Notes: generated by a model not told the origin, from the sequence alone. Positions 26,371-34,193 are shown, numbered from the stretch's first letter. The stretch is 34,193 nt of DNA from Gemmatimonadota bacterium (GCA_003223415.1 QHUY01000018.1:1-34193), one strand, 5' to 3'. A program made the numbers and translations.

Positions 26371-26901
26371 CTATTTCGGTGCCAGCACCATCGACATATT
26401 GCGGCCTTCGAGCTTCGGCTCCTGCTCGATCTTGCTGACGTCCTTGAGCTCGGTCGCCACCCGGTCCAGCACCTCCCGCCCCAGCTCGAGGTGGGCCATC
26501 TGCCGGCCCCGGTACATCATCGTCACCTTCACCTTGTTGCCGTCCTTCAGGAACTCCCGGGCGTGGCGCGTCTTGAACGCGAAGTCATGGTCGTCGATCC
26601 CGGGACGGAACTTCACTTCCTTCAGATGGATCACATGCTGCTTCTTCTTGGCCGCGCGGGCCGCCTTGGCCTGCTCGAACTTGAACTTCCCGTAATCCAT
26701 GATCTTCACGACGGGAGGCCGCGCCAGCGGCGCCACTTCTACGAGATCGAGGCCCCGTTCCTGCGCGGCGGTCAGGGCTTCCTCGACGGGCATCACGCCC
26801 AACTGTTCGCCATCGTTTGAGATCACGCGGACCGGACTGATGCGGATCTGCCGGTTCACGCGCGTCCGCGGCTGCTTGCTATTGCCGGTGTCGATCGCCA
26901 G
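26371..26901 (-). CDS. infC: translation initiation factor IF-3 (non-canonical start)
   Basis: Binds the 30S subunit and checks start codons. The N-domain (VNRQIRISPVRVISNDGEQL), the linker rich in Lys/Ala, and the C-domain (HVIHLKEVKFRPGIDDHDF) are complete. The only ordinary start codon is GTG 26859, but it has no ribosome-binding site and leaves almost nothing before VNRQIR. A strong GAGGAGGA lies at 26911-26918. In frame after it come CTG (26901, nine bases away) and ATC (26895, 15 bases away), with a TGA immediately upstream and no ATG/GTG/TTG between. I therefore place the start at CTG 26901, with ATC 26895 as alternative. This fits the rare infC start codons (AUU in E. coli) used for autoregulation by IF-3. 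Confidence 0.88.
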   Translation of the reverse strand: MAIDTGNSKQPRTRVNRQIRISPVRVISNDGEQLGVMPVEEALTAAQERGLDLVEVAPLARPPVVKIMDYGKFKFEQAKAARAAKKKQHVIHLKEVKFRPGIDDHDFAFKTRHAREFLKDGNKVKVTMMYRGRQMAHLELGREVLDRVATELKDVSKIEQEPKLEGRNMSMVLAPK

Positions 26902-26910
26902 AAACGGGTC

Positions 26911-26918
26911 TCCTCCTC
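26911..26918 (-). promoter_or_regulatory. strong Shine-Dalgarno deciding the infC start
   Basis: GAGGAGGA on the minus strand, nine bases before CTG 26901. It is more than 50 bases from GTG 26859, too far to serve that codon. Confidence 0.75.
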
Positions 26919-26937
26919 ACGAAGAAGCGCAAGAGCG

Positions 26938-26997
26938 GTACCTCACCCCCCGTTCCCCCTCTCCGCGACGCGGAGAGGGGGTCAGAGGGTGAGGTAC
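26938..26997. repeat. 60-base palindrome in infC upstream region
   Basis: The outer arm pairs 26938-26948 with 26987-26997 (11 pairs, GTACCTCACCC type). The inner arm pairs 26955-26966 with 26970-26981 (12 pairs, CCCCCTCTCCGC type) around a three-base loop, with a small internal loop between. It starts one base from the MBL stop and ends 19 bases before the infC Shine-Dalgarno. There is no T run on the minus strand. It looks like a dispersed palindromic repeat and may act as a terminator or attenuator for infC. Confidence 0.75.
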
Positions 26998-26998
26998 T

Positions 26999-27862
26999 TT
27001 AGCGGAGCGCCAGCGGGGCCACAAGACCGAACCCCTTCCCTTCCCGGCCCAGCCGCCCCGCTACCACCGCCGGGTCGTGCTCGAAGCACAGCAGCCACCC
27101 CTCGGCCTCCGCCCGGGCGTACAGCCGCCGCTTGCTCTCCAGCGTGACCAGCGGCTCCAGATCGTAGCCCATGATCCAGGGCAGCGGCAGGTGCGCCGTG
27201 GTCGGCACCAGGTCCGCGAGGAAGCAGACCCGCTCGCCCCCGCTCTCGACCAACACGGACTGGTGGTAGGGCACATGCCCGGGAGTCGGGAGGCAGTGGA
27301 TCCCGGGCAGCACCTCCACTTCCCCATCCACCAGCTGGAAGGCGATCACCTCGAAGTTGTGCGGCAGGTAGCTCGCGGCGGTGCGCTCGTTCGTATGGCG
27401 GGCGAACTCGAGCTCACGCCGCTGCACTACATAGGTGGCTCGGGGGAATGCCGGCCGCACGGCCCCATCCCCGTCCCGGAAGGTGTCCCCCCCGGCATGG
27501 TCGAAGTGGAGGTGGGTGTTGATCACCCAGCGGACGTCCTCGGGCCGGTGCCCCAGGGCGGCCAGGGCGTCCTCGAGCCGGGTACGGCCGCCCGCCCCGG
27601 CATTCTCCACGCCGTAGATATCCCGGAACTTGTCGCTCTCTTTGTTGCCCAGGCCGGTGTCGATCAGGACGAGGCCGCCGTCGTGCTCGACCAGCAGGCA
27701 GCGCAGGGCGAGCGGGATGCGGTTGCGCGCGTCAGCGGGGATGCGGCGCTCCCACAGGGGCTTGGGGACGACGCCGAACATGGCGCCGCCGTCCAGGTGC
27801 TGACGGCCGCCCTCCAGGGCATGGCAGCGCAGGCGGCCGACCTGGAACGTCGTGTGGGTCAC
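26999..27862 (-). CDS. metallo-beta-lactamase-fold hydrolase
   Basis: 287 residues from GTG 27862. The longer in-frame version up to 27955 reads through the heptanucleotide element and is not credible. The metal motif is NTHLHFDHAGG with H117, H119, D121 and H122; later metal ligands are suggested by the LPTPGHVPYHQSV and ADLVPT segments. The overall pattern, with an early IDTGLGNKESDKF, resembles MBL-fold lactonase-like or YtnP-type enzymes, but the substrate cannot be assigned. It follows arginine deiminase across a 112-base gap filled by repeat element A, and its stop is beside a large palindrome. Confidence 0.85.
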   Translation of the reverse strand: MTHTTFQVGRLRCHALEGGRQHLDGGAMFGVVPKPLWERRIPADARNRIPLALRCLLVEHDGGLVLIDTGLGNKESDKFRDIYGVENAGAGGRTRLEDALAALGHRPEDVRWVINTHLHFDHAGGDTFRDGDGAVRPAFPRATYVVQRRELEFARHTNERTAASYLPHNFEVIAFQLVDGEVEVLPGIHCLPTPGHVPYHQSVLVESGGERVCFLADLVPTTAHLPLPWIMGYDLEPLVTLESKRRLYARAEAEGWLLCFEHDPAVVAGRLGREGKGFGLVAPLALR

Positions 27863-27871
27863 GAAACGAGT

Positions 27872-27971
27872 GCGGAATGCGGAATGCGGAATGCGGAATT
27901 GCCATGAGAGGTCGTGCCGCTCCCGACGCTCACCCTGACATTCCGCACTCCGCATTCGGCATTCCGCATTC
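27872..27971. repeat. heptanucleotide inverted-repeat element, copy A
   Basis: Four exact GCGGAAT units (27872-27899), a 40-base spacer, then four units in reverse orientation (27940-27967, two of them variant) plus ATTC. It fills the arcA-MBL gap, beginning ten bases before the MBL start and ending three bases from the arcA stop. The reverse complement of the spacer matches the spacer of copy B at 26 of 40 positions, including 14 in a row. On the minus strand it would fold into a 28-pair-class hairpin. Confidence 0.93.
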
Positions 27972-27974
27972 CCG

Positions 27975-29207
27975 TCACAGGTCGTCCCGCCGCAGCGGCA
28001 GCGTCATGCACCGCGGGCCGCCGCCGCCGCGCACCAGCTCGCTGCCGTCGATCGTGATGACCCCCCGCTCCCCGTCCTCGAGCCACTCCTCGCCGGTGAG
28101 CAGGTTCACCGCGGAGATGATCCGGAAGCCCGCGTGCTCCATCTCCTGAATAGTCGCTTCGTTGCGCGCATAGGTGATGGCGAGGCCGGGGCGCACACAG
28201 AAAAAGTTGCACGCCGAGGACCACTGCTCGCGCTCCTGCAGCGGCCGGGCGTTGCCGCCGCAAAACACAGGCTCGAGCGGCTGATCCACGGCCTGCATCG
28301 CCGCGAAGAAGTTGGGCATCTCCTTCACGCCCTTGGAATGCTTGCGGCGGTGCAACACCGCCAGCCGCTCCGGGCCGACGAAGTGCGGCGGGTACAACCC
28401 GCAGAGCTCCCGGTCGAGCTGCGTGAAGATCATGTCGAGGTGGATCGCTGTCCGCTCGTTGGGCAGCACGACGATGATCGCATCCGTCACCCCACAGTGC
28501 TCGAACACGAGATCGCACAGGTGGTCCAACGCCGCGGGGCTGGAGCGCTCGCTGAACCCGAGCACCAGTAGATCGGGGCGGATCGGGTGCACGTCCCCGC
28601 CTTCGAGCGTGTAGTTGGTGCGCTTCTCCTCCGAGCCGTCGTAGAGGATCCCCGCGTTCTCGAGCTTCGGGTGATAGCGGAACAGCGCCTTGACGAGCAG
28701 CTCCTCGGTCCAGCGGACGCCGTAGCGCATCGAGCCGATGATGGAGTGCTCGCCGATGACGATCCCGACGTCGCGGGTGAAGAAGAGGTTGGGGAGCGGC
28801 GGCAGGGCGTACCCCACTTCGTTCAGCGCCCGCGCGATCGGCCCTGCTTCCTCGATGGCCCCTTCCACCATGAGGGCCACGAGATCCCCGGGCGGCAGCT
28901 CGGCCAGCTGCTTGGCCAGCGCATCCGAGGGCACGATTTCCAGCGCCCGCGTCGTCAGAAACTCCCGCACGTCCGCCCGGCCGACGAGCTCCGTCAGCAG
29001 GTCGCGAACCTCGTAGACCTCGGCGTAGCGCTCCAGCACCGCCACCAGCCGGCGGTGCTCGCGCTGCGCGCTGTCCAAGTCGATGATGTCGTCGTAGAGA
29101 TAGGCTTCCCGATTCCCCGGCGTGACCGCGACCAGCTCGTTGCCGGGCGTATGGACGAGAACGGCCCGCAAGGGGCCGATTTCGGACGTGACATGGACGC
29201 GCGGCAT
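27975..29207 (-). CDS. arcA: arginine deiminase
   Basis: Cytosolic enzyme that hydrolyses L-arginine to citrulline and ammonia. 410 residues from ATG 29207 (a TTG at 29216 adds three residues and has AGG six bases upstream). Motifs: SEIGPLRAVLVHTPG at the N-terminus, PNLFFTRDVGIVIG, LEGGDVHPI, HLDMIFTQLD, and the catalytic cysteine in GGGGPRCMTLPLRRDDL near the C-terminus. No arcB, arcC or arginine/ornithine antiporter is present in the window, so a full energy-yielding ADI pathway is not shown here. It lies downstream of rex, a redox repressor, which fits a low-oxygen role by inference. Repeat elements flank it on both sides. Confidence 0.92.
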   Translation of the reverse strand: MPRVHVTSEIGPLRAVLVHTPGNELVAVTPGNREAYLYDDIIDLDSAQREHRRLVAVLERYAEVYEVRDLLTELVGRADVREFLTTRALEIVPSDALAKQLAELPPGDLVALMVEGAIEEAGPIARALNEVGYALPPLPNLFFTRDVGIVIGEHSIIGSMRYGVRWTEELLVKALFRYHPKLENAGILYDGSEEKRTNYTLEGGDVHPIRPDLLVLGFSERSSPAALDHLCDLVFEHCGVTDAIIVVLPNERTAIHLDMIFTQLDRELCGLYPPHFVGPERLAVLHRRKHSKGVKEMPNFFAAMQAVDQPLEPVFCGGNARPLQEREQWSSACNFFCVRPGLAITYARNEATIQEMEHAGFRIISAVNLLTGEEWLEDGERGVITIDGSELVRGGGGPRCMTLPLRRDDL

Positions 29208-29223
29208 GGGGCGCAAATCTAAC

Positions 29224-29241
29224 CTGGCATCGGCGTGCCAG
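29224..29241. promoter_or_regulatory. 6-bp inverted repeat just upstream of arcA
   Basis: CTGGCA (29224-29229) and TGCCAG (29236-29241) flank a six-base spacer eight to 17 bases upstream of the candidate arcA starts. One arm covers the weak AGG ribosome-binding site. It could be an operator or a translation-limiting hairpin. Confidence 0.3.
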
Positions 29242-29284
29242 CTAACATCCGGCTAAAAAAAGAGTTACGGAGCGCCGGCGAACT

Positions 29285-29386
29285 AATGCGGAATGCGGAG
29301 TGCGGAATGCGGAATATCAGGGTGAGCGTCCCGCCGCGAGCGACCTTGCAGTTCAATTCCGCATTCCGAATTCCGCATTCCGCACT
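29285..29386. repeat. heptanucleotide inverted-repeat element, copy B
   Basis: AAT plus four units (29288-29315; GCGGAAT, GCGGAGT, GCGGAAT, GCGGAAT), a 40-base spacer (29316-29355), then four inverse units (29356-29383) plus ACT. It lies in the rex-arcA gap, five bases from the rex stop. A run of seven Ts on the minus strand lies 23 bases beyond it (29255-29261), so it might help end rex transcription. Its orientation is opposite to copy A, judged by the spacer. Confidence 0.93.
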
Positions 29387-29391
29387 GTCTC

Positions 29392-30012
29392 TCACCGGTT
29401 CGCCAACGCGTAGCTCAGCGTTTCCAGCTCCAGCGCCATGTTCACCGTCTTCACCACCACGTCCGGCGGCACTGCGAGCTGCACCGGCGCGAAGTTGAGG
29501 ATCGCCTTCACCCCCGCGCGCACCAGCCGGTCCACCACGTCCTGCGCCGAGTCGGCGGGCGTCACCACGATGGCGATGTCGGTGGGCTCCTTCTTGAGGT
29601 CCGCCTCCAGGTGTTTGACGTCGCGCACGACGAGCCCGTTCCAGCGCGTGCCGATCTTCTGGGCGTCGCGGTCGTAGATCGCCGTGACGTGGAACCCCCG
29701 TTGTCGGAAGCCCTGATACTGCACCAGCGCGCCGCCGATCTTGCCGGCGCCGACGAGCACCACGCGATAGGAGCGTTTCAGGCCGAGGATGTCGCGGAGC
29801 CGGGCGGTGAGGGCCGGCACCGAATAGCCGAGCCCGCGCTTGCCGAAGGAGCCGAAGAAGGAGAGGTCCTTACGGACCTGAGCCGAGGTGGTGCCGCCGC
29901 GGCGGGCCAGCTCGTCGGAGGAGATGGTGGTGAGGCCCTGGGCATCGGACTGCTCGAGGAATCGGAGGTAGAGCGAGAGCCGGCGCACGGTGCTCTGGGA
30001 GATCTTCCGCAT
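29392..30012 (-). CDS. rex: redox-sensing transcriptional repressor Rex
   Basis: 206-residue NADH/NAD+ sensor that represses respiratory and fermentative genes until NADH rises. The winged-helix N-terminus (STVRRLSLYLRFLE; SAQVRKDLSFFGSFGKRGLGY) is followed by a Rossmann domain with VLVGAGKIGGAL. The C-terminal swap helix is present. Length is typical. The start is ATG 30012, 11 bases after the rsmA stop. A perfect Rex operator covers this junction, so autoregulation is strongly suggested. No good Shine-Dalgarno is visible, because the operator occupies that position. Confidence 0.95.
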   Translation of the reverse strand: MRKISQSTVRRLSLYLRFLEQSDAQGLTTISSDELARRGGTTSAQVRKDLSFFGSFGKRGLGYSVPALTARLRDILGLKRSYRVVLVGAGKIGGALVQYQGFRQRGFHVTAIYDRDAQKIGTRWNGLVVRDVKHLEADLKKEPTDIAIVVTPADSAQDVVDRLVRAGVKAILNFAPVQLAVPPDVVVKTVNMALELETLSYALANR

Positions 30013-30030
30013 TGTGAATCATTTCACAAT
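30011..30030. promoter_or_regulatory. Rex operator (ROP) at rsmA-rex junction
   Basis: TTGTGAATCATTTCACAA at 30012-30029 matches the known Rex consensus TTGTGAA-N4-TTCACAA exactly; flanking A and T extend the palindrome to 20 bases. It overlaps the rex ATG at one end and fully contains the rsmA stop codon (30024-30026). It should let Rex repress its own gene. Confidence 0.88.
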
Positions 30031-30851
30031 CCCCCGCTCCAGCGCAAGAGCCGGACGAACTGCGCCGGCGGCAGCGTTTCCGGTCGCGCCACCGGGTCGA
30101 GCCCGAGCGCGGCCAGGCCGGCCTTCACCTCCTCCACCGGGCGGCCGGCGGCCGCCACCAGCACGTTACGCAGCTGCTTGCGGCGGCGGCTGAAGCAGGT
30201 CGTGACGAAACGCCGAAACACCGCCCCCTCCTGCGGGGCGATCAGCGGCTGGGCGAGCGGGGTCAGCCGCAGCAGCGCGCTGTCCACTCGGGGCCGCGGC
30301 CGGAATGCGCCGGCGCGGACCCGGAACAGCAGCTCGACCCGGCAGGCGGCCTGCACACCCACCGACAGCGCCCCGTAGGCCTTACGGCCCGGCGTGGCCG
30401 CGATCCGCTCGGCCACCTCGCGCTGCACCAGAAACACGATCCGCTCCGGGAGCGGCGGCGTGAGCGCCTTCTCGATCAGGGGCGACGTAATGCTATAAGG
30501 GATGTTGCCCACGACTTTGAAGTGCGGAGTGCGGAATGCGGAATGCGGAGTGGCACCGTGAGGTTCGAGGAGCGCGTGCCATTCCACCTTCAACGCGTCC
30601 CCCTCGACGAGGCTGACGTTGTCAATTCCGCATTCCGCACTCCGCATTCCGCATTCGCGGGCGAGCCGAGCGTCCTTTTCAATCGCAATTACGTGGGCGA
30701 CCCGCGGCGCGACCGCCACCGTCAGGCTCCCCCGCCCTGGCCCGATCTCGATCACGACGTCTTCCGGCGACGGCTCGAGCGCGTCGGCGATGCGGCGCAG
30801 CAGCTGGGGGTCGGTGAGAAAGTGCTGGCCGAGCCTTTTTGCGGCGCTCAC
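30024..30851 (-). CDS. rsmA: 16S rRNA dimethyladenosine transferase with repeat insertion
   Basis: KsgA/RsmA dimethylates two adjacent adenosines (A1518/A1519, E. coli numbering) near the 3' end of 16S rRNA. 275 residues. The N-terminus KRLGQHFLTD is diagnostic. SAM motif I is VIEIGPGRGSLT (33-44), the acidic E58 sits in IAIEKD, GDAL is at 84-87 and the catalytic motif NIPY at 116-119. Unusually, residues 66-77 and 100-110 are encoded by the two arms of heptanucleotide element C; the 22 residues between them are normal RsmA sequence. The insertions keep the frame and lie in loops on either side of the GDAL segment. The start is GTG 30851, overlapping the phosphatase stop as GTGA. Confidence 0.93.
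   Translation of the reverse strand: MSAAKRLGQHFLTDPQLLRRIADALEPSPEDVVIEIGPGRGSLTVAVAPRVAHVIAIEKDARLARECGMRSAECGIDNVSLVEGDALKVEWHALLEPHGATPHSAFRTPHFKVVGNIPYSITSPLIEKALTPPLPERIVFLVQREVAERIAATPGRKAYGALSVGVQAACRVELLFRVRAGAFRPRPRVDSALLRLTPLAQPLIAPQEGAVFRRFVTTCFSRRRKQLRNVLVAAAGRPVEEVKAGLAALGLDPVARPETLPPAQFVRLLRWSGGL
30524..30656. repeat. heptanucleotide inverted-repeat element, copy C (inside rsmA)
   Basis: Four units (30524-30551), a 73-base centre (30552-30624), then four inverse units (30625-30652) plus ATTC. Unlike copies A and B, the centre is conserved rsmA coding sequence. The arms are translated as CGMRSAECGI and TPHSAFRTPH. Because the arms add up in frame, the gene is open throughout. 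Confidence 0.93.
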
Positions 30852-32476
30852 GCCTTGAGCAGCAGCAGGGTGCGGTCGTCGGAGGCGGGCGCGCCCCCCG
30901 TGAACGCCGCCAGATCGGTGAAGATGGCCTCGAGGATCTCCCGGGTGGGCCGCCGGCGCAGGTTGCGCACGTGGCCGAGGATGCGCTCTTCTCCGTAGCG
31001 CTCGCCCGCTTCACTCTGCGCGTCGACGAGCCCGTCGGTGAACAGGCAGAGCACGTCCCCGTGGCGGCGCCAGGCACGCTCCCCGTTCGCCCCGCCGGCC
31101 ACCCCCAGCCCGAGGGGAGGCCGCGTGCTGCCGAGACGGTCGGCCGTGCCCGAGCGGCCGTCCACGGTGAAGGCGTGCGGGTGGCCGGCGTTGGCATACA
31201 CCAGCCGCTCGCGAGCGGGATCGATCACCGCGTAGAACAGCGACAGAAACATCTCGGTCTCGGTGAGCTCGTCGGCGAGGGACTCCTCGAGCCGGCCGAG
31301 CACGGCCGTCGGCGTTTCGGCCGATTCAGCGTGGATGCCGGAAGCGGCCATGACCAGGGCCATGATCAGGGCGGCGCTGAAGCCGTGGGTGGAGACGTCG
31401 CCCAGCATCACGCCGACCCGGTCTCCGTGCATGCGCAGCAGGTTGTAGAAGTCCCCGCCGACGGACTCGGCGGGTAGGCAGCGCACGGCGATATCGGCCA
31501 GGGTGCCGAGGACGGCCGGGGACGGCAGCAGCTTGAGCTGCAAGTCATGCGCCAGCTCGAGCTCGCGCCGCACGCGCTGCTGGCCGAGGTCGCGGGCGAC
31601 GAGGCGGGCGTTCTCGATCGCCGCGCCGATCTGATTGGCGATCGCCGCGACGAGCTTGCGGTCGCCGGCCGTAAACGCGTCCGGGCCGAGCCGGTCCGTG
31701 AGATTGATCACGCCGATCGGGCGGGCGGGACGGCCGGGCGCCGCATAGAGCACCGGGACCGAGAGGAAGGCCCGGCCGCGGTAGTCGCGGCGCTCGCTGC
31801 TGTCGGCCGTGTCGGCCCCTGCTGGGGCGGGGAGGCTGGGGTCGTAGCTGATGATCCGCATCTCGCGGAAGGCGCGGGCGGCCACCGAGCCGGGGTCGTC
31901 GATCTCGATGGGCACAGCCTCAGCGGGGTCCATGCCGCGCGCGGCCGCGATCCGAAGCACGTTGCGCTCCTCGTCGTGCACCAGCAGAGTGGCGCGCCGC
32001 GCGCGCACCACGTTGGACACCTCGGTCAGGATGCGGCGCGCCGCCTCGTCCAGCCGGATGGTGTGACCCAGAATCTCGCTGATGGTGTAGATCAGGTCGA
32101 TCTCTTCGTAGCGCTCGGACAGCTCGGCCGCCACCTGCGCCGTCTCGCGCTCGGCCGCGAGCACGGCCCCGATCACCGTCGCGAGCGTCGCGGGGTCCTG
32201 CCCCGCCGTCGCGGCCCCTCCGCTGCCCGCTCCACCGGGCCGCTCCCCGACCTCCAGCCACACCCCCTCGGCTTCGCGCACGGGCTCGAACCACGCGGGC
32301 CCCTCCGGCGCCTGCAGCGTGCGTCCGGTCAATCGGTCGCCGTCCACCGGAGGCGTCCAGGGGCCGGGATAGGGGCCCGCCAAGCGCCGCAGCGCACGGC
32401 CGTCGAACCGCCAGACGCGCAGCCGCACGCCGGTCAACCGCTCCAGCTCGGGCAGGAGCTGCTCGATCCGCGTCAC
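30848..32476 (-). CDS. GAF-SpoIIE (PP2C) protein phosphatase, RsbU-like
   Basis: 542 residues from GTG 32476; the frame stays open further upstream but only as a shadow of the next genes. An N-terminal variable region and a helix (about 80-110) lead into a GAF domain (about 115-290). The C-terminal SpoIIE/PP2C domain (about 320-540) has the metal aspartates D342 (VGGDFYN) and D360 (LGDVSTHG) and the late DDRTLLL motif. Such enzymes dephosphorylate a STAS anti-anti-sigma factor and so free a sigma factor. The gene overlaps the RsbW-like gene as GTGA and rsmA as GTGA, so it is tightly coupled to both. The GAF ligand is unknown. Confidence 0.92.
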   Translation of the reverse strand: MTRIEQLLPELERLTGVRLRVWRFDGRALRRLAGPYPGPWTPPVDGDRLTGRTLQAPEGPAWFEPVREAEGVWLEVGERPGGAGSGGAATAGQDPATLATVIGAVLAAERETAQVAAELSERYEEIDLIYTISEILGHTIRLDEAARRILTEVSNVVRARRATLLVHDEERNVLRIAAARGMDPAEAVPIEIDDPGSVAARAFREMRIISYDPSLPAPAGADTADSSERRDYRGRAFLSVPVLYAAPGRPARPIGVINLTDRLGPDAFTAGDRKLVAAIANQIGAAIENARLVARDLGQQRVRRELELAHDLQLKLLPSPAVLGTLADIAVRCLPAESVGGDFYNLLRMHGDRVGVMLGDVSTHGFSAALIMALVMAASGIHAESAETPTAVLGRLEESLADELTETEMFLSLFYAVIDPARERLVYANAGHPHAFTVDGRSGTADRLGSTRPPLGLGVAGGANGERAWRRHGDVLCLFTDGLVDAQSEAGERYGEERILGHVRNLRRRPTREILEAIFTDLAAFTGGAPASDDRTLLLLKA

Positions 32477-32928
32477 CCCGCCCGGAGGATCAGGCAGAGG
32501 TCGTTCCCTTTCTCGTTGAAGCTCACCTGGTCCACCAGGTGCCGCAGCACGAACAGGCCGCGGCCGTTCTCGCGCTCCAGGTTCTCCGGGACGGTGGGGT
32601 CGGGAACCCGCGCGGGATCGAACCCGTCCCCGTCGTCGGTGACGTGGATGCGGACGGCGTCGGGCAGGACTTCGACGCGCACGCGGACCAGCTTCGACGT
32701 ATCGTGGCGGTTGCCGTAGGCGATTGCGTTGGCGAGCGCTTCGGCCAGGGCGGTGCGGAGGTTGAACCGGAGACGACGGGGGGACAGCGGCGCATCGCGG
32801 CACTGCGTGGTCACCAGCTCGACCGCCTCGCCCACGTACCCGAGATCGCTCGGCACGGCGAGCGAGATCTCGACGATCCGGCCCTCGCGCCCGGTGCGGC
32901 GAACGGCGAGGCGAAGCGGCGGGGTCAC
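32473..32928 (-). CDS. RsbW/SpoIIAB-like anti-sigma serine kinase
   Basis: 151-residue GHKL ATPase. The N box ALAEALANAIAYGN contains N67; the G1 box is DDGDGFDP and the G2-like segment is GRGLFVLRHLVDQV. The family binds a sigma factor and phosphorylates a serine in the STAS partner. The start is GTG 32928, 15 bases after the STAS stop. Its stop overlaps the phosphatase start. No sigma factor gene lies in the window, so its target must be elsewhere or the module controls another output. Confidence 0.9.
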   Translation of the reverse strand: MTPPLRLAVRRTGREGRIVEISLAVPSDLGYVGEAVELVTTQCRDAPLSPRRLRFNLRTALAEALANAIAYGNRHDTSKLVRVRVEVLPDAVRIHVTDDGDGFDPARVPDPTVPENLERENGRGLFVLRHLVDQVSFNEKGNDLCLILRAG

Positions 32929-32943
32929 GAGAGGGCCAACCGA

Positions 32944-34193
<1,250 letters not shown>

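Noticed and set aside
26371-26998. L20 autoregulatory leader RNA
   Set aside because: No pseudoknot or 23S-like L20 site could be recognised by eye in the short leader or in the infC-rpmI gap.
27863-27955. Upstream extension of the MBL hydrolase (MRSAECQ...)
   Set aside because: It translates repeat element A and has no family similarity; GTG 27862 begins normal sequence.
27872-30656. CRISPR-like array
   Set aside because: Repeats are contiguous 7-mers without unique spacers between units, the blocks are inverted, and no cas gene is present.

Overview
The window is GC-rich bacterial chromosome with dense, mostly overlapping genes. The style suggests a soil-type member of the Gemmatimonadota: Ser/Thr kinases with a TolB-like C-terminal region, an outer-membrane protein/lipoprotein cluster, a DUF4097-like protein, and a full Gram-negative set of housekeeping genes. 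That placement is an inference from gene content, not a phylogenetic result. From about 14.2 kb to the right end every gene reads leftward; the left 14 kb is mixed.

Left part (1-14.2 kb): a secreted Ig-like lipoprotein; a membrane Ser/Thr kinase divergent from a hybrid-free sensor histidine kinase and its single-domain response regulator; a membrane-anchored DUF4097-like protein; a small exported protein; tRNA-Leu(UAA); a small zinc-ribbon protein; galactokinase; then a three-gene cell-envelope run (FadL-like porin, SGNH-hydrolase lipoprotein, a putative outer-membrane barrel protein).

Middle part (14.2-26.9 kb, all minus): two housekeeping blocks. In transcription order these are infC-rpmI-rplT-pheS-pheT-coiled coil-zapA (translation and division), then rny-folD-xseA-xseB-ispA-dxs-nadK (RNA decay, one-carbon metabolism, exonuclease VII, isoprenoid precursors, NADP supply). 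Stops and starts overlap at many junctions, so translational coupling is likely. infC appears to start at a non-canonical codon.

Right part (27-34.2 kb, all minus): an apparent phosphotransacetylase-STAS reading frame, an RsbW-like anti-sigma kinase and a GAF-SpoIIE phosphatase (a partner-switching module). These are translationally coupled to rsmA, which is followed by rex, arginine deiminase and a metallo-beta-lactamase-fold hydrolase. A perfect Rex operator lies exactly across the rsmA stop/rex start junction.

The most unusual feature is a set of heptanucleotide repeats. Three copies of an inverted-repeat element, each with four GCGGAAT-type heptads, a spacer and four heptads in reverse orientation, lie within 2.8 kb (27.87-30.66 kb), and one copy is inside rsmA in frame. 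Two other heptanucleotide arrays of different sequence lie at the 3' end of zapA and inside pta. In addition, every homopolymer of 10 or more bases in the window is a C run on the plus strand. Most encode poly-glycine on the minus strand; a 39-base run joins pta to STAS, and the last is the window edge itself. No intergenic stretch exceeds 300 bases.
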